In this document: positions 35,082 to 44,419 of the stretch, piece by piece | How positions within the stretch are numbered: the stretch's first letter is position 1 | Layout: each line of letters starts with the position of its first letter | Assembly (NCBI GenBank): GCA_964432875.1 | Contig: CAYSPJ010000010.1 | Location: 1 to 64,000 of the forward strand | Direction of reading: 5' to 3' | Source of the DNA: JACJYE01 sp964432875 | GTDB taxonomy: Bacteria; Bacteroidota; Bacteroidia; Chitinophagales; Saprospiraceae | Length of the DNA stretch: 64,000 bases | Translations under genes and position numbers: made by a program | Notes under the pieces: generated by a model | Databases searched by the model: none | What the model was told of the DNA's origin: nothing | What the model saw: only the letters and a program-made list of their open reading frames with translations

Positions 35082-36659
35082 ATGGACCAACGATTGTCGC
35101 TAATTGCTATGCTTGGCTTATCAATAAGCTTGGTGCTGCAAACCGCTTGCAGCAAGATGCCGCCCCCTACGCCGATGGACCTGGCCCAAGCCCCGCTTAT
35201 CCCCCGTCCGGTTTCCCTGGAAGCAACGGGCAGCTCTTTCCGCCTGACCGATAAAACGGCCATTTACGTGCCGGCCGGCGAACCAGAACTAGAACGCCTG
35301 GGCCAATACCTGGCCGCCCTGCTGAATCCAGCAACAGGGCTGGCCATGGCGGTGAAAACAACCGATCAAGCCCCCGCCGCTGGCCATATTTCCTTGTTGC
35401 TGACGGGTGATGAACCACAGCTTGGGGAAGAAGGTTATGAATTGGTTATTTCTAATGAAGGGGTGAGCCTACGTGCAGCACGGGCGGCGGGCTTGTTTTA
35501 TGGCATCCAAACCTTCAGGCAATTGCTGCCTGCGGCTATCGAACGGCAAGAACAGCAAGAAGGCCCCTGGGAAATCGCCAGCGGGACCATCCGCGACTAC
35601 CCCACCTACGCCTACCGGGGGGCTATGCTTGATGTATCCCGCCATTTCTTTGGCCTGGAGGACGTGAAGCGCTACATCGACCTCATGTCGCTATATAAAC
35701 TGAACACCCTGCACCTACACCTCTCCGATGACCAGGGTTGGCGCATTGAAATCAAATCCTGGCCTAAACTGACGACAATCGGCGGCAGTACACAGGTCGG
35801 TGGCGGCGAAGGGGGGTACTACACCCAAGAACAATACCGGGAACTCGTACAATACGCCCGCGAGCGCTACATCAACGTCATCCCTGAAATCGACATGCCC
35901 GGCCACACTAATGCAGCCCTGGCTTCTTATGCAGAACTCAACTGCGATGGCCAGGCCCGGGAGCTTTACACGGGGATGGAGGTAGGCTTTAGTACGCTTT
36001 GCACCACTAAGGAGATTACCTACCAATTCATTGATGACGTATTCCGAGAATTGGCTGGCTTGACCCCTGGCCCTTACATCCACATTGGAGGTGATGAATC
36101 GCATGTGACTCCGTTGGAAGAATACATCCCCTTCATCGAGCGAGCCCAACAAATTGTAGCTGCACATGGCAAGCTGGTTATCGGCTGGGATGAAATCGCG
36201 CATGCCCGCCTTACCCCCGGCACGATTGTGCAGTACTGGGCTAAAGCGGAAAACGCCCAAATGGGTGCTGCGCAAGGCGCAAAAGTGCTCTTCTCTCCCG
36301 CGGCCAAAGCCTATCTAGACATGAAGTACGACTCTACCACCCAGTTGGGGCTCAAGTGGGCAGGCTATATCGAAGTGGATAGCGCCTACCTCTGGGACCC
36401 CGCCAAACTGGTCGAGGGTATCTCGGGGGACAATATCCTGGGTGTGGAAGCTCCGCTTTGGACCGAAACGCTAACAACGATAGCAGAGCTAGAATACATG
36501 GCATTCCCCCGCCTCCCCGGCATCGCAGAAATCGGCTGGTCGCCTGCTGCCGCCCGTCAATGGGAGGATTACCGGCAGCGGCTGGGCAAACAGAAAGGGC
36601 GCTTTGAAGCGCTGGGGATCAATTACTATCCGTCGAAATTGGTGCCCTGGGAAGATTGA
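35082..36659 (+). CDS. GH20 beta-N-acetylhexosaminidase, lipoprotein
   Basis: A 525-residue enzyme; ATG at 35082 gives a lipoprotein signal MDQRLSLIAMLGLSISLVLQTAC with Cys 23. The N-terminal GH20b domain is followed by the TIM barrel with LHLHLSDDQGWRIEIKSWPKL and the catalytic HIGGDESH (about 330-337), where the Asp-Glu pair supports substrate-assisted catalysis on GlcNAc or GalNAc ends. Later Trp residues of the pocket are seen in VQYWAKAENA and IGWSPAA. The signal places it on the periplasmic or outer face. With the GH18 protein at 5.7 kb it could break down chito-oligosaccharides. Confidence 0.95.
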   Translation: MDQRLSLIAMLGLSISLVLQTACSKMPPPTPMDLAQAPLIPRPVSLEATGSSFRLTDKTAIYVPAGEPELERLGQYLAALLNPATGLAMAVKTTDQAPAAGHISLLLTGDEPQLGEEGYELVISNEGVSLRAARAAGLFYGIQTFRQLLPAAIERQEQQEGPWEIASGTIRDYPTYAYRGAMLDVSRHFFGLEDVKRYIDLMSLYKLNTLHLHLSDDQGWRIEIKSWPKLTTIGGSTQVGGGEGGYYTQEQYRELVQYARERYINVIPEIDMPGHTNAALASYAELNCDGQARELYTGMEVGFSTLCTTKEITYQFIDDVFRELAGLTPGPYIHIGGDESHVTPLEEYIPFIERAQQIVAAHGKLVIGWDEIAHARLTPGTIVQYWAKAENAQMGAAQGAKVLFSPAAKAYLDMKYDSTTQLGLKWAGYIEVDSAYLWDPAKLVEGISGDNILGVEAPLWTETLTTIAELEYMAFPRLPGIAEIGWSPAAARQWEDYRQRLGKQKGRFEALGINYYPSKLVPWED

Positions 36660-36677
36660 GTTGCGGCACCTCGCGGC

Positions 36678-36729
36678 GGTTCGCCGCGCTTCTTCTTTAG
36701 CCCTCCAGAAAGATGTAGCGCGGCGAACC
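36678..36729. terminator. Inverted repeat after GH20 gene
   Basis: 13-bp arms GGTTCGCCGCGCT and AGCGCGGCGAACC with a 26-nt loop, starting 18 nt after the stop codon. GC-rich but without a T-run. Confidence 0.55.
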
Positions 36730-36963
36730 TCGCGCTGTTGTCAAAAAAATGTCAAAACCTGCTGAAATAAAATGAAAAAAAATTAAGAACCTTTTAACAT
36801 TTATGCCCAATTTTATACCTTTACCCGCTGCAGTTGCACTCAATAGTGCTTATAAAGCTAACCGAACCAAGAAAAATGATTGCCTTTGAGCAGTTTCATA
36901 AAGATGTTTTTATTGTTTTGAAGGGTGTAAATCCTTCTTAATAACAGTCGGGTGATTTATTAC
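36730..36963 (+). other. AT-rich leader region before the SSS symporter
   Basis: This stretch has no ORF. It contains a promoter-like TATACCTTTA near 36815, then short stems GAAGG/CCTTC and AATAA/TTATT just before the terminator at 36964. It reads as a structured 5' leader and not as coding DNA. I do not recognise a named riboswitch. Confidence 0.5.
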
Positions 36964-36993
36964 AAGAGCGAAGTGATTAATGACTTCGCTCTT
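36964..36993 (+). terminator. Terminator hairpin in the leader of the SSS symporter
   Basis: Arms AAGAGCGAAGT and ACTTCGCTCTT (11 bp, loop GATTAATG) followed by TGTTTTTTC: a textbook intrinsic terminator, 34 nt upstream of the likely ATG at 37028. It lies inside the longest possible reading of the symporter gene, which is one reason to reject the start at 36980. Confidence 0.85.
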
Positions 36994-37027
36994 TGTTTTT
37001 TCACAAAACGAACAAAACCAATTTGCC

Positions 37028-38776
37028 ATGACCGAGATGTTCCAGCTAAGCTACCTGGATATTGGGATTATGATCGCCTATGCCGTACTGATTATCCTCT
37101 ACGGCTTGTATCACGCCAAGCGCAAATCGTCTGAGGAATACTTCCTGGCCGGCCGCAACATGGTCTGGCCCATCGTGGGCATTGCGCTATTTGCCGCCAA
37201 CATTTCGAGTTCAACACTGGTGGGCCTGGCCGGAGATGCCTTCAAGACCAACACCCATGTTTACAACTATGAATGGCTAGCGGCGGTCATCCTGGTCTTT
37301 TTCGCCATCTTTTTTCTACCGTTCTACTTACGCTCCAAGGTTTACACGATGCCGGAGTTCCTGGAGCGGCGCTACGACGGACGTTCGCGCTATTACTTTT
37401 CCTTTATCACCATAGTTGGCAACATCCTGATTGATACTGCAGCGGGGCTCTACGTGGGGAACATCATCCTGAAAATCATTTTCCCCGAATTGCCGAGCTG
37501 GATGCTCATCGTGCTGTTGGCTTTTGCGGCAGCAGCATATACCATACCCGGCGGCCTGAACTCAGTGATCCAAACGGAGGTCATCCAAGCCATCCTGTTG
37601 GTATTCGGATCCATCCTGCTCACCTATTTTGCCTTTAGCGAGGTAGGCGGCTGGAGCGGCTTCATTGCCGGGCTGGATGAGATGGCAGCAGCTGGCCAGC
37701 TGGTAGAGGCCACGCCAGGAGTGCAATTGGAGAACGCCCGAGAAGTGCTCAGTTTGGTACGGCCAGCCAATGACGAATTCATGCCCTGGACGGGCCTGCT
37801 GGTCGGTGCGCCCATCCTCGGTTTCTACTTTTGGGCCAACAATCAGTTTATGGTGCAACGGGTGCTAGGTGCCAAAGACATCAACCACGGCCGTTGGGGT
37901 GCGCTCTTTGCGGGCTTGCTCAAGCTGCCAGTGATCTTCTTCATGGTCTTACCGGGCACAGTTGCTATTCTGCTATATTCCAATCTGGATGTTTCTTTCC
38001 TCAACTATAAACTGCCCGCCGGCGAGGTCTGCGCCAGCCTGAAGGACTGCCCGAATATGACCTACCCGATCTTGCTGTTCAGCCTGCTGCCCAAGGGGGT
38101 ATTGGGGCTGGTGCTGGCGGGCCTGCTGGCTGCCATGATGTCAAGTGTTTCGGCCACCTTCAACTCTGCCTCTACCCTCATCACGATGGACTTTGTGCAA
38201 AAACTCAAACCTGGGTTGACCAGCAAGCAACTGGTGAAAGTCGGGCAATTCGTAACCCTGGTGCTGGTCATCCTGGCCTCGCTTTGGGCTACCCAAATCG
38301 ACAAAATCGCCGACACGCTCTGGCTGTACCTGCAAACCGTGCTGGCCTTTATCTGCCCGCCAGTCGTTTCGGTTTTCATCTTGGGCTTGTTCTGGAAAAG
38401 GGCCAACTCAAAAGGGGCCTTCTTCAGCCTGATTGCGGGCTTTTTCATAGCGCTGCTGCTGGTGGCAGCGGCCGTCATGTCCACTACTGCTGCCAAAGCC
38501 GGCTTGGAGCCAGCCAATTGGGCAGCATTCCTCTCAGGAGTACACTTTTTACACATGGCCTTCTACCTGTTCCTGGTTTGCCTGATTATCCATGTCTTGG
38601 TCAGCTTGGCTAGCGCGCCGCCAGAGGCGCATAAAGTTGAGGCTTATACCTGGAACCGCAGGCTGTTTGCCGCTGAAACGAAAGAGCTGCAGGGTTTGCC
38701 CTGGTACCAGAACTATCGCATCCTGGCGATTTTCCTGCTCCTCGCAACTGCGGTGATCGTGGGGTATTTCTGGTAG
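37028..38776 (+). CDS. Sodium:solute symporter (SSS family)
   Basis: A 582-residue transporter with about 14 TM helices. ATG at 37028 (MTEMFQLSYLDIGIMIAYAV) places the first helix normally. SSS features: EEYFLAGRNMVWPIVGIALF near residue 40, LVGLAGDAF, and LLAAMMSSVSATFNSASTLIT near residue 365. The subfamily resembles SGLT-type sugar and N-acetyl sugar carriers of Bacteroidota, and a GH20 gene lies just upstream, so GlcNAc or a related sugar is a reasonable but unproven substrate. A terminator in its leader suggests conditional read-through. Confidence 0.93.
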   Translation: MTEMFQLSYLDIGIMIAYAVLIILYGLYHAKRKSSEEYFLAGRNMVWPIVGIALFAANISSSTLVGLAGDAFKTNTHVYNYEWLAAVILVFFAIFFLPFYLRSKVYTMPEFLERRYDGRSRYYFSFITIVGNILIDTAAGLYVGNIILKIIFPELPSWMLIVLLAFAAAAYTIPGGLNSVIQTEVIQAILLVFGSILLTYFAFSEVGGWSGFIAGLDEMAAAGQLVEATPGVQLENAREVLSLVRPANDEFMPWTGLLVGAPILGFYFWANNQFMVQRVLGAKDINHGRWGALFAGLLKLPVIFFMVLPGTVAILLYSNLDVSFLNYKLPAGEVCASLKDCPNMTYPILLFSLLPKGVLGLVLAGLLAAMMSSVSATFNSASTLITMDFVQKLKPGLTSKQLVKVGQFVTLVLVILASLWATQIDKIADTLWLYLQTVLAFICPPVVSVFILGLFWKRANSKGAFFSLIAGFFIALLLVAAAVMSTTAAKAGLEPANWAAFLSGVHFLHMAFYLFLVCLIIHVLVSLASAPPEAHKVEAYTWNRRLFAAETKELQGLPWYQNYRILAIFLLLATAVIVGYFW

Positions 38777-38824
38777 GAAAGAAGCTGTAATTGAGCTCGT
38801 GTCTAGTGCTTTATTTTAAGCAGA

Positions 38825-38862
38825 AGCCCTATGGAATCTTGCGGTAGCAATTCCATAGGGCT
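38825..38862. terminator. Hairpin between convergent genes
   Basis: 13-bp perfect arms AGCCCTATGGAAT and ATTCCATAGGGCT with inner TTGC/GCAA. It may end transcription of the symporter and the small minus-strand gene. The inner TTGCGGTAGCAA recalls the REP-like hairpins at 9.8 and 12.5 kb, but the arms differ. Confidence 0.65.
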
Positions 38863-38902
38863 CGCTGCTAATCAAGGGGTAGCCCCTCCGGGGCGCAGTT
38901 GC

Positions 38903-39031
38903 CTATTGCTCAAAAAGCTCCATAAACAAGGGAGTTAGCGCCAATCCTGCCAGTATCATCAGGCCAATCACCAGCATAGCCATCATGAAATAAAAGGCCA
39001 GGCGGTCCATCTTTTCCGGTTGTGTTGCCAT
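38903..39031 (-). CDS. Small single-TM protein
   Basis: A 42-residue reading from ATG at 39031 (MATQPEKMDRLAFYFMMAML) with one hydrophobic helix of about 20 residues (MMAMLVIGLMILAGLALTPL). Two or three further codons upstream are open to 39094. Small membrane proteins like this are common in Bacteroidota; no function can be given. Lower confidence because of its size. Confidence 0.5.
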   Translation of the reverse strand: MATQPEKMDRLAFYFMMAMLVIGLMILAGLALTPLFMELFEQ

Positions 39032-39258
39032 TGGTATCAAATTTGAATATTGTGATTGAGCCAGGTCGGTCAGACTCTTCAAAATGAGCGCCACCTCGGC
39101 TTCTAATACCAGAATGACTGACGCACCCTCGTTGGGCCACTAGCTTCGTGATTATTTTTTTATTATCTGCCATCAAGCCTAAAAAAGCTGCCCAAAAAGT
39201 CATAAGCCGTGAAAAATGTTTAAATTTAGCGCTAAATAACCAAGCAAAGCATCGTATC

Positions 39259-41115
39259 ATGTCAGAAAAACGCAAAGTATTCCGGATTGGGATTGCCATG
39301 GCTGGCGCTGTATCTGCTGGTGCATATACGGCGGGGGTCATGGATTATTTGCTGGAGACCCTTTCCAAATGGGAAAACGCTAAAGAGCGCAACCAGCAAC
39401 TAAGCAAAGACGACCCGCGCTATGACCCCTCGGTGCCAGATCATGACGTGATCATTGAAGTCATCGGCGGTTCTTCCGCCGGGGGCATGACAGCGGCAAT
39501 TACCGCCTTGTCACTCTTTGAAGGCCTACGCCCGGTGAACAAAGACAACCCTGACAAAGAAGGCAATAAACTCTACGACGCCTGGGTCAGGCTCAACGAT
39601 GAATACGGCGACGGCAAACCAACCCTGCTGCAGATGTTCCAAACCGATGACATCTTCGACGAAGACGGGGTGGTTTCCATCCTCAATTCCAAGCCGATCG
39701 ATGCCATTGCCCAAAGAGCCGGCAACCTCAGCCGGATCAACAAACTACCAGACTATATCTCACCCAGCCTGGAGGTCATCCTGACCATCACTAGCCTGCG
39801 AGGTATCCCTTTGTCTATCAGTTTTTATGAAGAAGCTAAAAAGCTGCGCAGCATGGGCAAAGAGCCCAAGCCTGCCCATAAGATGAACTTGCACAAAGGC
39901 ATCGCCCACTTCCGCGTACTGCAGGATGGCCAGGGCCTACCCAGCCATATCATCCCTTTGCGGCCCGAATCGGAAGCCGACAAGCAAGCGCTGCTCGATA
40001 GCGCAATCGCCACTGGCTCTTTCCCCTTTGGGCTGGCACCTCGCCAATTGCGCGGCATCCCTACCCCCTACGTCAAATCCATGGTGCAGCGCATGTTTGC
40101 CAAGTCGGTGCAAGGCAATGAAAGCAAAGGGGAAAAGATCGCTTCCAACAGTCTGAATATCGGAGTAGAAGGCCCTGATTTCAACTTCTTTGCGGTTGAT
40201 GGCGGCGCGGTCAACAATGAACCCTTTGGAGAGGTTATCCGGGCGCTGGATGAAAAAGGCATCGACCTGGAAGAAAAGAACTACGCCATCCTGATGATCG
40301 ATCCTTTCCCGAATTTTGAGCCGGAAGAGGAAAAATCGCGCGATAGGCCCCCCAAGCTAATTGAGCTCGCGCCCAAGGTGCTCGGCGCTATCCGCGGCCA
40401 GGCGATGATGAAAGAAGGCGACCTCATCGAGGGCCTTTCCGAAAACCACACCCTGCGCATGGTCTTCCCTTCCCGCCGCAACGGGGAGGAGAATGACCCT
40501 TACCCGATCTGCTGCGGTGCGCTGGGTGGATTTGGCGGCTTTTTTTCCCGAGAATTTCGCGAACATGACTTCGAGCTGGGCCGCCGCAATTGTCAAAGCT
40601 TCCTGCGCAAACATTTCTGCATCCCGCTCGAAAGGGCAGAAACCATGTCCGTTTTTGAAGGCTGGGATGCTGACGACCCGCGCCACCGACGCTTTTACAG
40701 CAAGGACTCCAATGGCTACCCGATTATTCCGGATATGGACTACGACCCCGTCAGATTGGGGGATACCCAATTGGTTTATCCGGAGAAAAAGGGCATCACC
40801 CCAGAAGAAATCTTTGCATTGGAACCCCCACTCTATAACCGCCTCAAAGAAGTACTCATCAATATTGATAAATACGACAAGCCCGAAGTCACGCGCGAAA
40901 CCCGGGATATCAACCGGCAGGTCGAATCGATCATGCGGAAACACTATCGCATTTCTACCTGGAAACAAATACGCAGTGACCTGTTCGGCTATAGCGGCAA
41001 ATTGATGTGGAAGTACATCGGCTCGGCAAAACTAGCAACCATGTTTACTCGGAGTGCTATCCGGAGCATTTTGACGGACTTCAAGAGGCAAGGCTTATTG
41101 AAAGACGACAAGTAA
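39259..41115 (+). CDS. Patatin-like phospholipase-family protein
   Basis: A 618-residue protein. ATG at 39259 (MSEKRKVFRIGIAMAGAVSA) gives the expected start of the patatin fold, where a Gly-rich oxyanion loop precedes the nucleophile. The nucleophile motif GxSxG is GGSSAGGMTAA (about 76-86). The catalytic Asp is in VDGGAVNNEPF near residue 313. No signal peptide is seen, so it is cytoplasmic or membrane-associated. Such enzymes release acyl chains from lipids. The C-terminal ~250 residues are unlike simple patatins and are of unknown role. Confidence 0.88.
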   Translation: MSEKRKVFRIGIAMAGAVSAGAYTAGVMDYLLETLSKWENAKERNQQLSKDDPRYDPSVPDHDVIIEVIGGSSAGGMTAAITALSLFEGLRPVNKDNPDKEGNKLYDAWVRLNDEYGDGKPTLLQMFQTDDIFDEDGVVSILNSKPIDAIAQRAGNLSRINKLPDYISPSLEVILTITSLRGIPLSISFYEEAKKLRSMGKEPKPAHKMNLHKGIAHFRVLQDGQGLPSHIIPLRPESEADKQALLDSAIATGSFPFGLAPRQLRGIPTPYVKSMVQRMFAKSVQGNESKGEKIASNSLNIGVEGPDFNFFAVDGGAVNNEPFGEVIRALDEKGIDLEEKNYAILMIDPFPNFEPEEEKSRDRPPKLIELAPKVLGAIRGQAMMKEGDLIEGLSENHTLRMVFPSRRNGEENDPYPICCGALGGFGGFFSREFREHDFELGRRNCQSFLRKHFCIPLERAETMSVFEGWDADDPRHRRFYSKDSNGYPIIPDMDYDPVRLGDTQLVYPEKKGITPEEIFALEPPLYNRLKEVLINIDKYDKPEVTRETRDINRQVESIMRKHYRISTWKQIRSDLFGYSGKLMWKYIGSAKLATMFTRSAIRSILTDFKRQGLLKDDK

Positions 41116-41192
41116 ACGGGTCAAAGTTGAAATAAAACACCCCCCGGTGGGCAATAGAATGTAGCCTTAGCTCATTTTGGTAGAAAAATACT

Positions 41193-41885
41193 ATGATGCG
41201 TTTCTTGTTAATGATTGGCGCTTTGGCTTTTGGCACTTCCGTGTTTAGCCAGGCGGAATTTGGCTGGGGCCTGGAAATTCACCCCAATTTCTCCAACCGC
41301 CGGCTTATCGTGCAGCCCTCCGTCTCCAGAGATGATGTAAGAGCGCTGGAAGCCCTGGAGACAGCCCGCCCCTCTTATACGGCCGGCTTGTTTGCCCAAT
41401 GGCGGGGCGATCGCGCCGGATTTCAGACCGGCCTGCGCTTTGTGAATACTGGCTACCGCACCATCCGCGCCAATATCGCGCCCGAAGACAACCCGCCCCT
41501 GGGTGCAGAACAGAAGCGCAATGATTACCAAAATTTCTTTTTGGAAGCTCCGGCTGAAATCTTGTTCTTTCATCAATTAGATGACAAAAACCACTTTTTC
41601 TTCACGATTGGTTTATCGTTAGCCTACAACTTAGCTAATTATGAGCGTGTCATTTTTTATGATGGCGAATCTCGCCAGCCCCGGCGCGAAAGCATCGATA
41701 AAGGTGATTTTGTCAATCTTCACTACAACTTTCTTTCCGGCATGGGCTGGGAGCACCAATTTAGTGACGGCTTTGCCCTGGTGCTTCAGCCCACCTTCCA
41801 GTTCTGGCTGAAAAGCCTGCTCCAGGAAGCCGAAGTAAACCGCAACTTGTACTCCATCGGCATCAGGCTGGGGGCTAAGTTTTAG
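41193..41885 (+). CDS. Outer-membrane beta-barrel protein (PorT-like)
   Basis: A 230-residue exported protein with signal peptide MMRFLLMIGALAFGTSVFSQ. The rest alternates polar and hydrophobic residues with many Phe/Tyr, and ends in NLYSIGIRLGAKF, a terminal aromatic strand typical of outer-membrane barrels of the PorT class in Bacteroidota. It could be a T9SS accessory protein, but no specific role can be assigned. Confidence 0.7.
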   Translation: MMRFLLMIGALAFGTSVFSQAEFGWGLEIHPNFSNRRLIVQPSVSRDDVRALEALETARPSYTAGLFAQWRGDRAGFQTGLRFVNTGYRTIRANIAPEDNPPLGAEQKRNDYQNFFLEAPAEILFFHQLDDKNHFFFTIGLSLAYNLANYERVIFYDGESRQPRRESIDKGDFVNLHYNFLSGMGWEHQFSDGFALVLQPTFQFWLKSLLQEAEVNRNLYSIGIRLGAKF

Positions 41886-41905
41886 AGCGCTTCCCTCTGT
41901 CTGCC

Positions 41906-43258
41906 TCAATCACACCCCAAGTCCTGCCGGGAGAGGGGGTCGTTATTGGGGAAACACAACCCAGAGAGGGTGCTAGCTGGTTGGTAGCGCATCAGGTTGG
42001 GGTCGTAGAGCCCCTTTTCCAGGAATGCCGTGATGGCGTCTATTTCCAGCTCGCTCAAACCCAGCGGTTTAAATTCTGGGTCCAAATAGGAAGCGGAGAC
42101 GTCAGGGTTCTCCGGAACCCCCGCATTTTTATAGGCGACCACCGCACGGATAGAACGGAAGCTGGCCCCATGCCCATAGAAAGGCGAATCTTTGAGATTG
42201 TATAATTGTGGCACTTTAAACTTATACAAGTCCTCCGGCCGGCCAGTGAACCCTGCGCGGCCGAGGTTTTCGGCGGCATCTACCGGCGTTTTAAAAGTAT
42301 CTTCCGGGCAGTCGAATAAATCCTTCATACCTAGCGCGTGAAACGCCATACTGTTCAAGGCAGGCCCGGTATGGCAACTGACACAGCCCGCTTTGCCGAA
42401 GAAAAGCACTGCCCCGGCTTTTTCCAATTCGCTCATAGCTTGCTTATCGCCCTGAAGCCAGCGCTGAAATGGCGCTTGGTTGGATAGCAAAGTGCGCTCA
42501 TAAGCAGCGATGGCCAAGCCAGCTGTTTCATTGGTATAACGTTTGTCTAAGGGCCAATCGGGGAAAGCCTGATCGAACCACGGCTTATAGCCATAGCCTT
42601 CCAGGATAGCTTCATCCACTTTTTGTCCGTGCACCCCCAAGCCGGCAATAGCTTGGGTCTCCAGGCCGTGATAGCCCAAGTGGTTGTTCGCTTTAGGCGT
42701 GCCGGGCGTCCAGGCATATTCCGTCCCGATATTGACACCCCTGGCGCCAAACTGCCCGTTCCATAAGGTGGCGATCTGATAAGCCCCGTTCATCGCGGAA
42801 GGGGAGCGGATGGGCTGGGCATCCATATTGATGACGCTGTAATCAGCTCTTTTGTAGCGGCCTTCTCCATTGTGCCCAAAGCCTTCTGCACCCTCGGCCA
42901 GGCCTTGTACGCGGCCAGCCTGGAAACCGGCAGAGGCAAAATGGCAGGAAGCACAGGAATAAGTGTTTTTGCCGGCCTCATCTTTAGGGTTCTGCCCAAT
43001 GCCTGTTTCGTGAAACAACATCTGCCCCAAGGCGATTTTATCGATTGATAAGAGGTTGCGCGGATCCTGCGGGATGCGGCCTAGATCATCGCTTTTCGGC
43101 AAGCGATAGAAAGCCAGGTCACCAGGAGTGTGTTGCAACAATAGCGCGGTGAGCTCCTCATCAAGAGGGTCTACAAATGGCTCGGGGCTGTCTTTTTTGC
43201 ATCCAGCAAAAAACAAAGCGGCCAGGAGCATGAGGGCAAAATAGCGATTGTTTTTCAT
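41906..43258 (-). CDS. MauG/cytochrome-c peroxidase-family lipoprotein
   Basis: A 450-residue di-haem protein. Lipoprotein signal ending in FFAGCKKD (Cys 20). The two haem c sites are SCASCHFASAGFQ (about residue 101) and GCVSCHTGPALN (about residue 295). The family includes bacterial cytochrome c peroxidases and MauG, which work in the periplasm to reduce peroxide or oxidise protein side chains. The C-terminal part has the usual LSELEIDAITAFLEKGLYDP. It is convergent with the PorT-like gene, 20 nt apart. Confidence 0.92.
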   Translation of the reverse strand: MKNNRYFALMLLAALFFAGCKKDSPEPFVDPLDEELTALLLQHTPGDLAFYRLPKSDDLGRIPQDPRNLLSIDKIALGQMLFHETGIGQNPKDEAGKNTYSCASCHFASAGFQAGRVQGLAEGAEGFGHNGEGRYKRADYSVINMDAQPIRSPSAMNGAYQIATLWNGQFGARGVNIGTEYAWTPGTPKANNHLGYHGLETQAIAGLGVHGQKVDEAILEGYGYKPWFDQAFPDWPLDKRYTNETAGLAIAAYERTLLSNQAPFQRWLQGDKQAMSELEKAGAVLFFGKAGCVSCHTGPALNSMAFHALGMKDLFDCPEDTFKTPVDAAENLGRAGFTGRPEDLYKFKVPQLYNLKDSPFYGHGASFRSIRAVVAYKNAGVPENPDVSASYLDPEFKPLGLSELEIDAITAFLEKGLYDPNLMRYQPASTLSGLCFPNNDPLSRQDLGCD

Positions 43259-43525
43259 GACTTTAGGATTCTTTTGTTTTACAGGTGCTTATTCGCAAAA
43301 AGCAAGAACTTCCCATAAGAAAGTAGGGATGGGAGGTTTTTTACAGGGTCATATACGCAACGAATATAAGAAATGTTACAACAGGTGAGCACCTCTCGCA
43401 AATTTTTATCCTGCCGGACAAGACAATGTACGTACAGCGCCTCCCGATCAGGACTCAAAGGGGACACGGCCGCGCGTTTCAATCCCACTGCGGCAAGCCG
43501 TTATAACGCTATCTTTCACTCGCCT

Positions 43526-44419
43526 TCAATGACGAACAAAAGAACTGGCAACCACTAGCTCTTTAGTGCCATGCCCATAGTCGTAGAAGCCTTCGCCAGA
43601 CTTCAGGCCGAGCTTGCCGGCAGTAACCATATTGACCAGCAACGGGCAGGGCGCGTATTTAGGGTTGCCAAAACCATCGTGCAGCACCTTTAATATATAC
43701 AGGCAAACATCCAACCCTATGAAATCTGCCAATTGCAAAGGCCCCATCGGGTGAGCCATGCCCAGCTTCATCACCTCGTCGATTTGCTCCACCCCTGCCA
43801 CGCCCTCAAACAGTGCGAAAATAGCCTCGTTGATCATCGGCATGAGGATGCGGTTGGAGATGAAGCCTGGATAATCATTGACTTCCACTGGCACCTTTTC
43901 CAATTTTGAAGCCAGGTTCATGATGATCGCAGTCGTCTCGTCAGTAGTCGCGTAGCCACGGATCACCTCTACCAGTTTCATCAGGGGGACGGGGTTCATG
44001 AAGTGCATCCCGATGACCTGACTGGGGCGCTTGGTGGCGGAGGCGATCCGGGTAATCGAAATGGAGGAAGTATTAGAAGCCAGGATAGCGCCTTTGGGCG
44101 CATGCTCATCGATATTGTGAAACAGCTTTAGCTTCAGGTCCATATTTTCAGTGGCGGCTTCCACCACCAGATCAGCCTCTTTGACGCCATCGGCCAGGCT
44201 GGTTGAAATAGAGATACGCCCCAGCGCCGCTTTCATCTCAACTTCAGTGATTTTTTCTTTGGCCAACATACGGCCCAGGTTTTTTTCGATCTGAGCCATG
44301 CCTTTCTCCAGGGCTACATGTGCCACATCGATCATCGTGACGTAATAGCCATGCATGGCGAATACGTGGGCGATGCCGTTGCCCATGGTGCCTGCTCCAA
44401 TAACTGCTATATTTCTCAT
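43526..44419 (-). CDS. 3-hydroxybutyryl-CoA dehydrogenase
   Basis: A 297-residue NAD-dependent dehydrogenase. The Rossmann motif is GAGTMGNGIAHVFA (about 8-21), followed by the family GMHFMNPVPLMKLVEVIRG (about 137-155), which carries the catalytic His, and NDYPGFISNRILMPMINEA. The C-terminal domain has GEGFYDYGHG. It oxidises (S)-3-hydroxybutyryl-CoA to acetoacetyl-CoA, or the reverse. Together with acetoacetate-CoA ligase (16.5 kb) it may handle C4 acyl-CoA. Divergent from dnaA. Confidence 0.95.
   Translation of the reverse strand: MRNIAVIGAGTMGNGIAHVFAMHGYYVTMIDVAHVALEKGMAQIEKNLGRMLAKEKITEVEMKAALGRISISTSLADGVKEADLVVEAATENMDLKLKLFHNIDEHAPKGAILASNTSSISITRIASATKRPSQVIGMHFMNPVPLMKLVEVIRGYATTDETTAIIMNLASKLEKVPVEVNDYPGFISNRILMPMINEAIFALFEGVAGVEQIDEVMKLGMAHPMGPLQLADFIGLDVCLYILKVLHDGFGNPKYAPCPLLVNMVTAGKLGLKSGEGFYDYGHGTKELVVASSFVRH

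Noticed and set aside
36980..37027. Upstream start of the SSS symporter
   Set aside because: The ATG at 36980 lies inside the loop and arm of an intrinsic terminator; ATG at 37028 gives the normal first helix.
43259..43525. Small frames between the peroxidase and dehydrogenase genes
   Set aside because: Short, without family features or credible starts; I see nothing functional there beyond likely promoter DNA.
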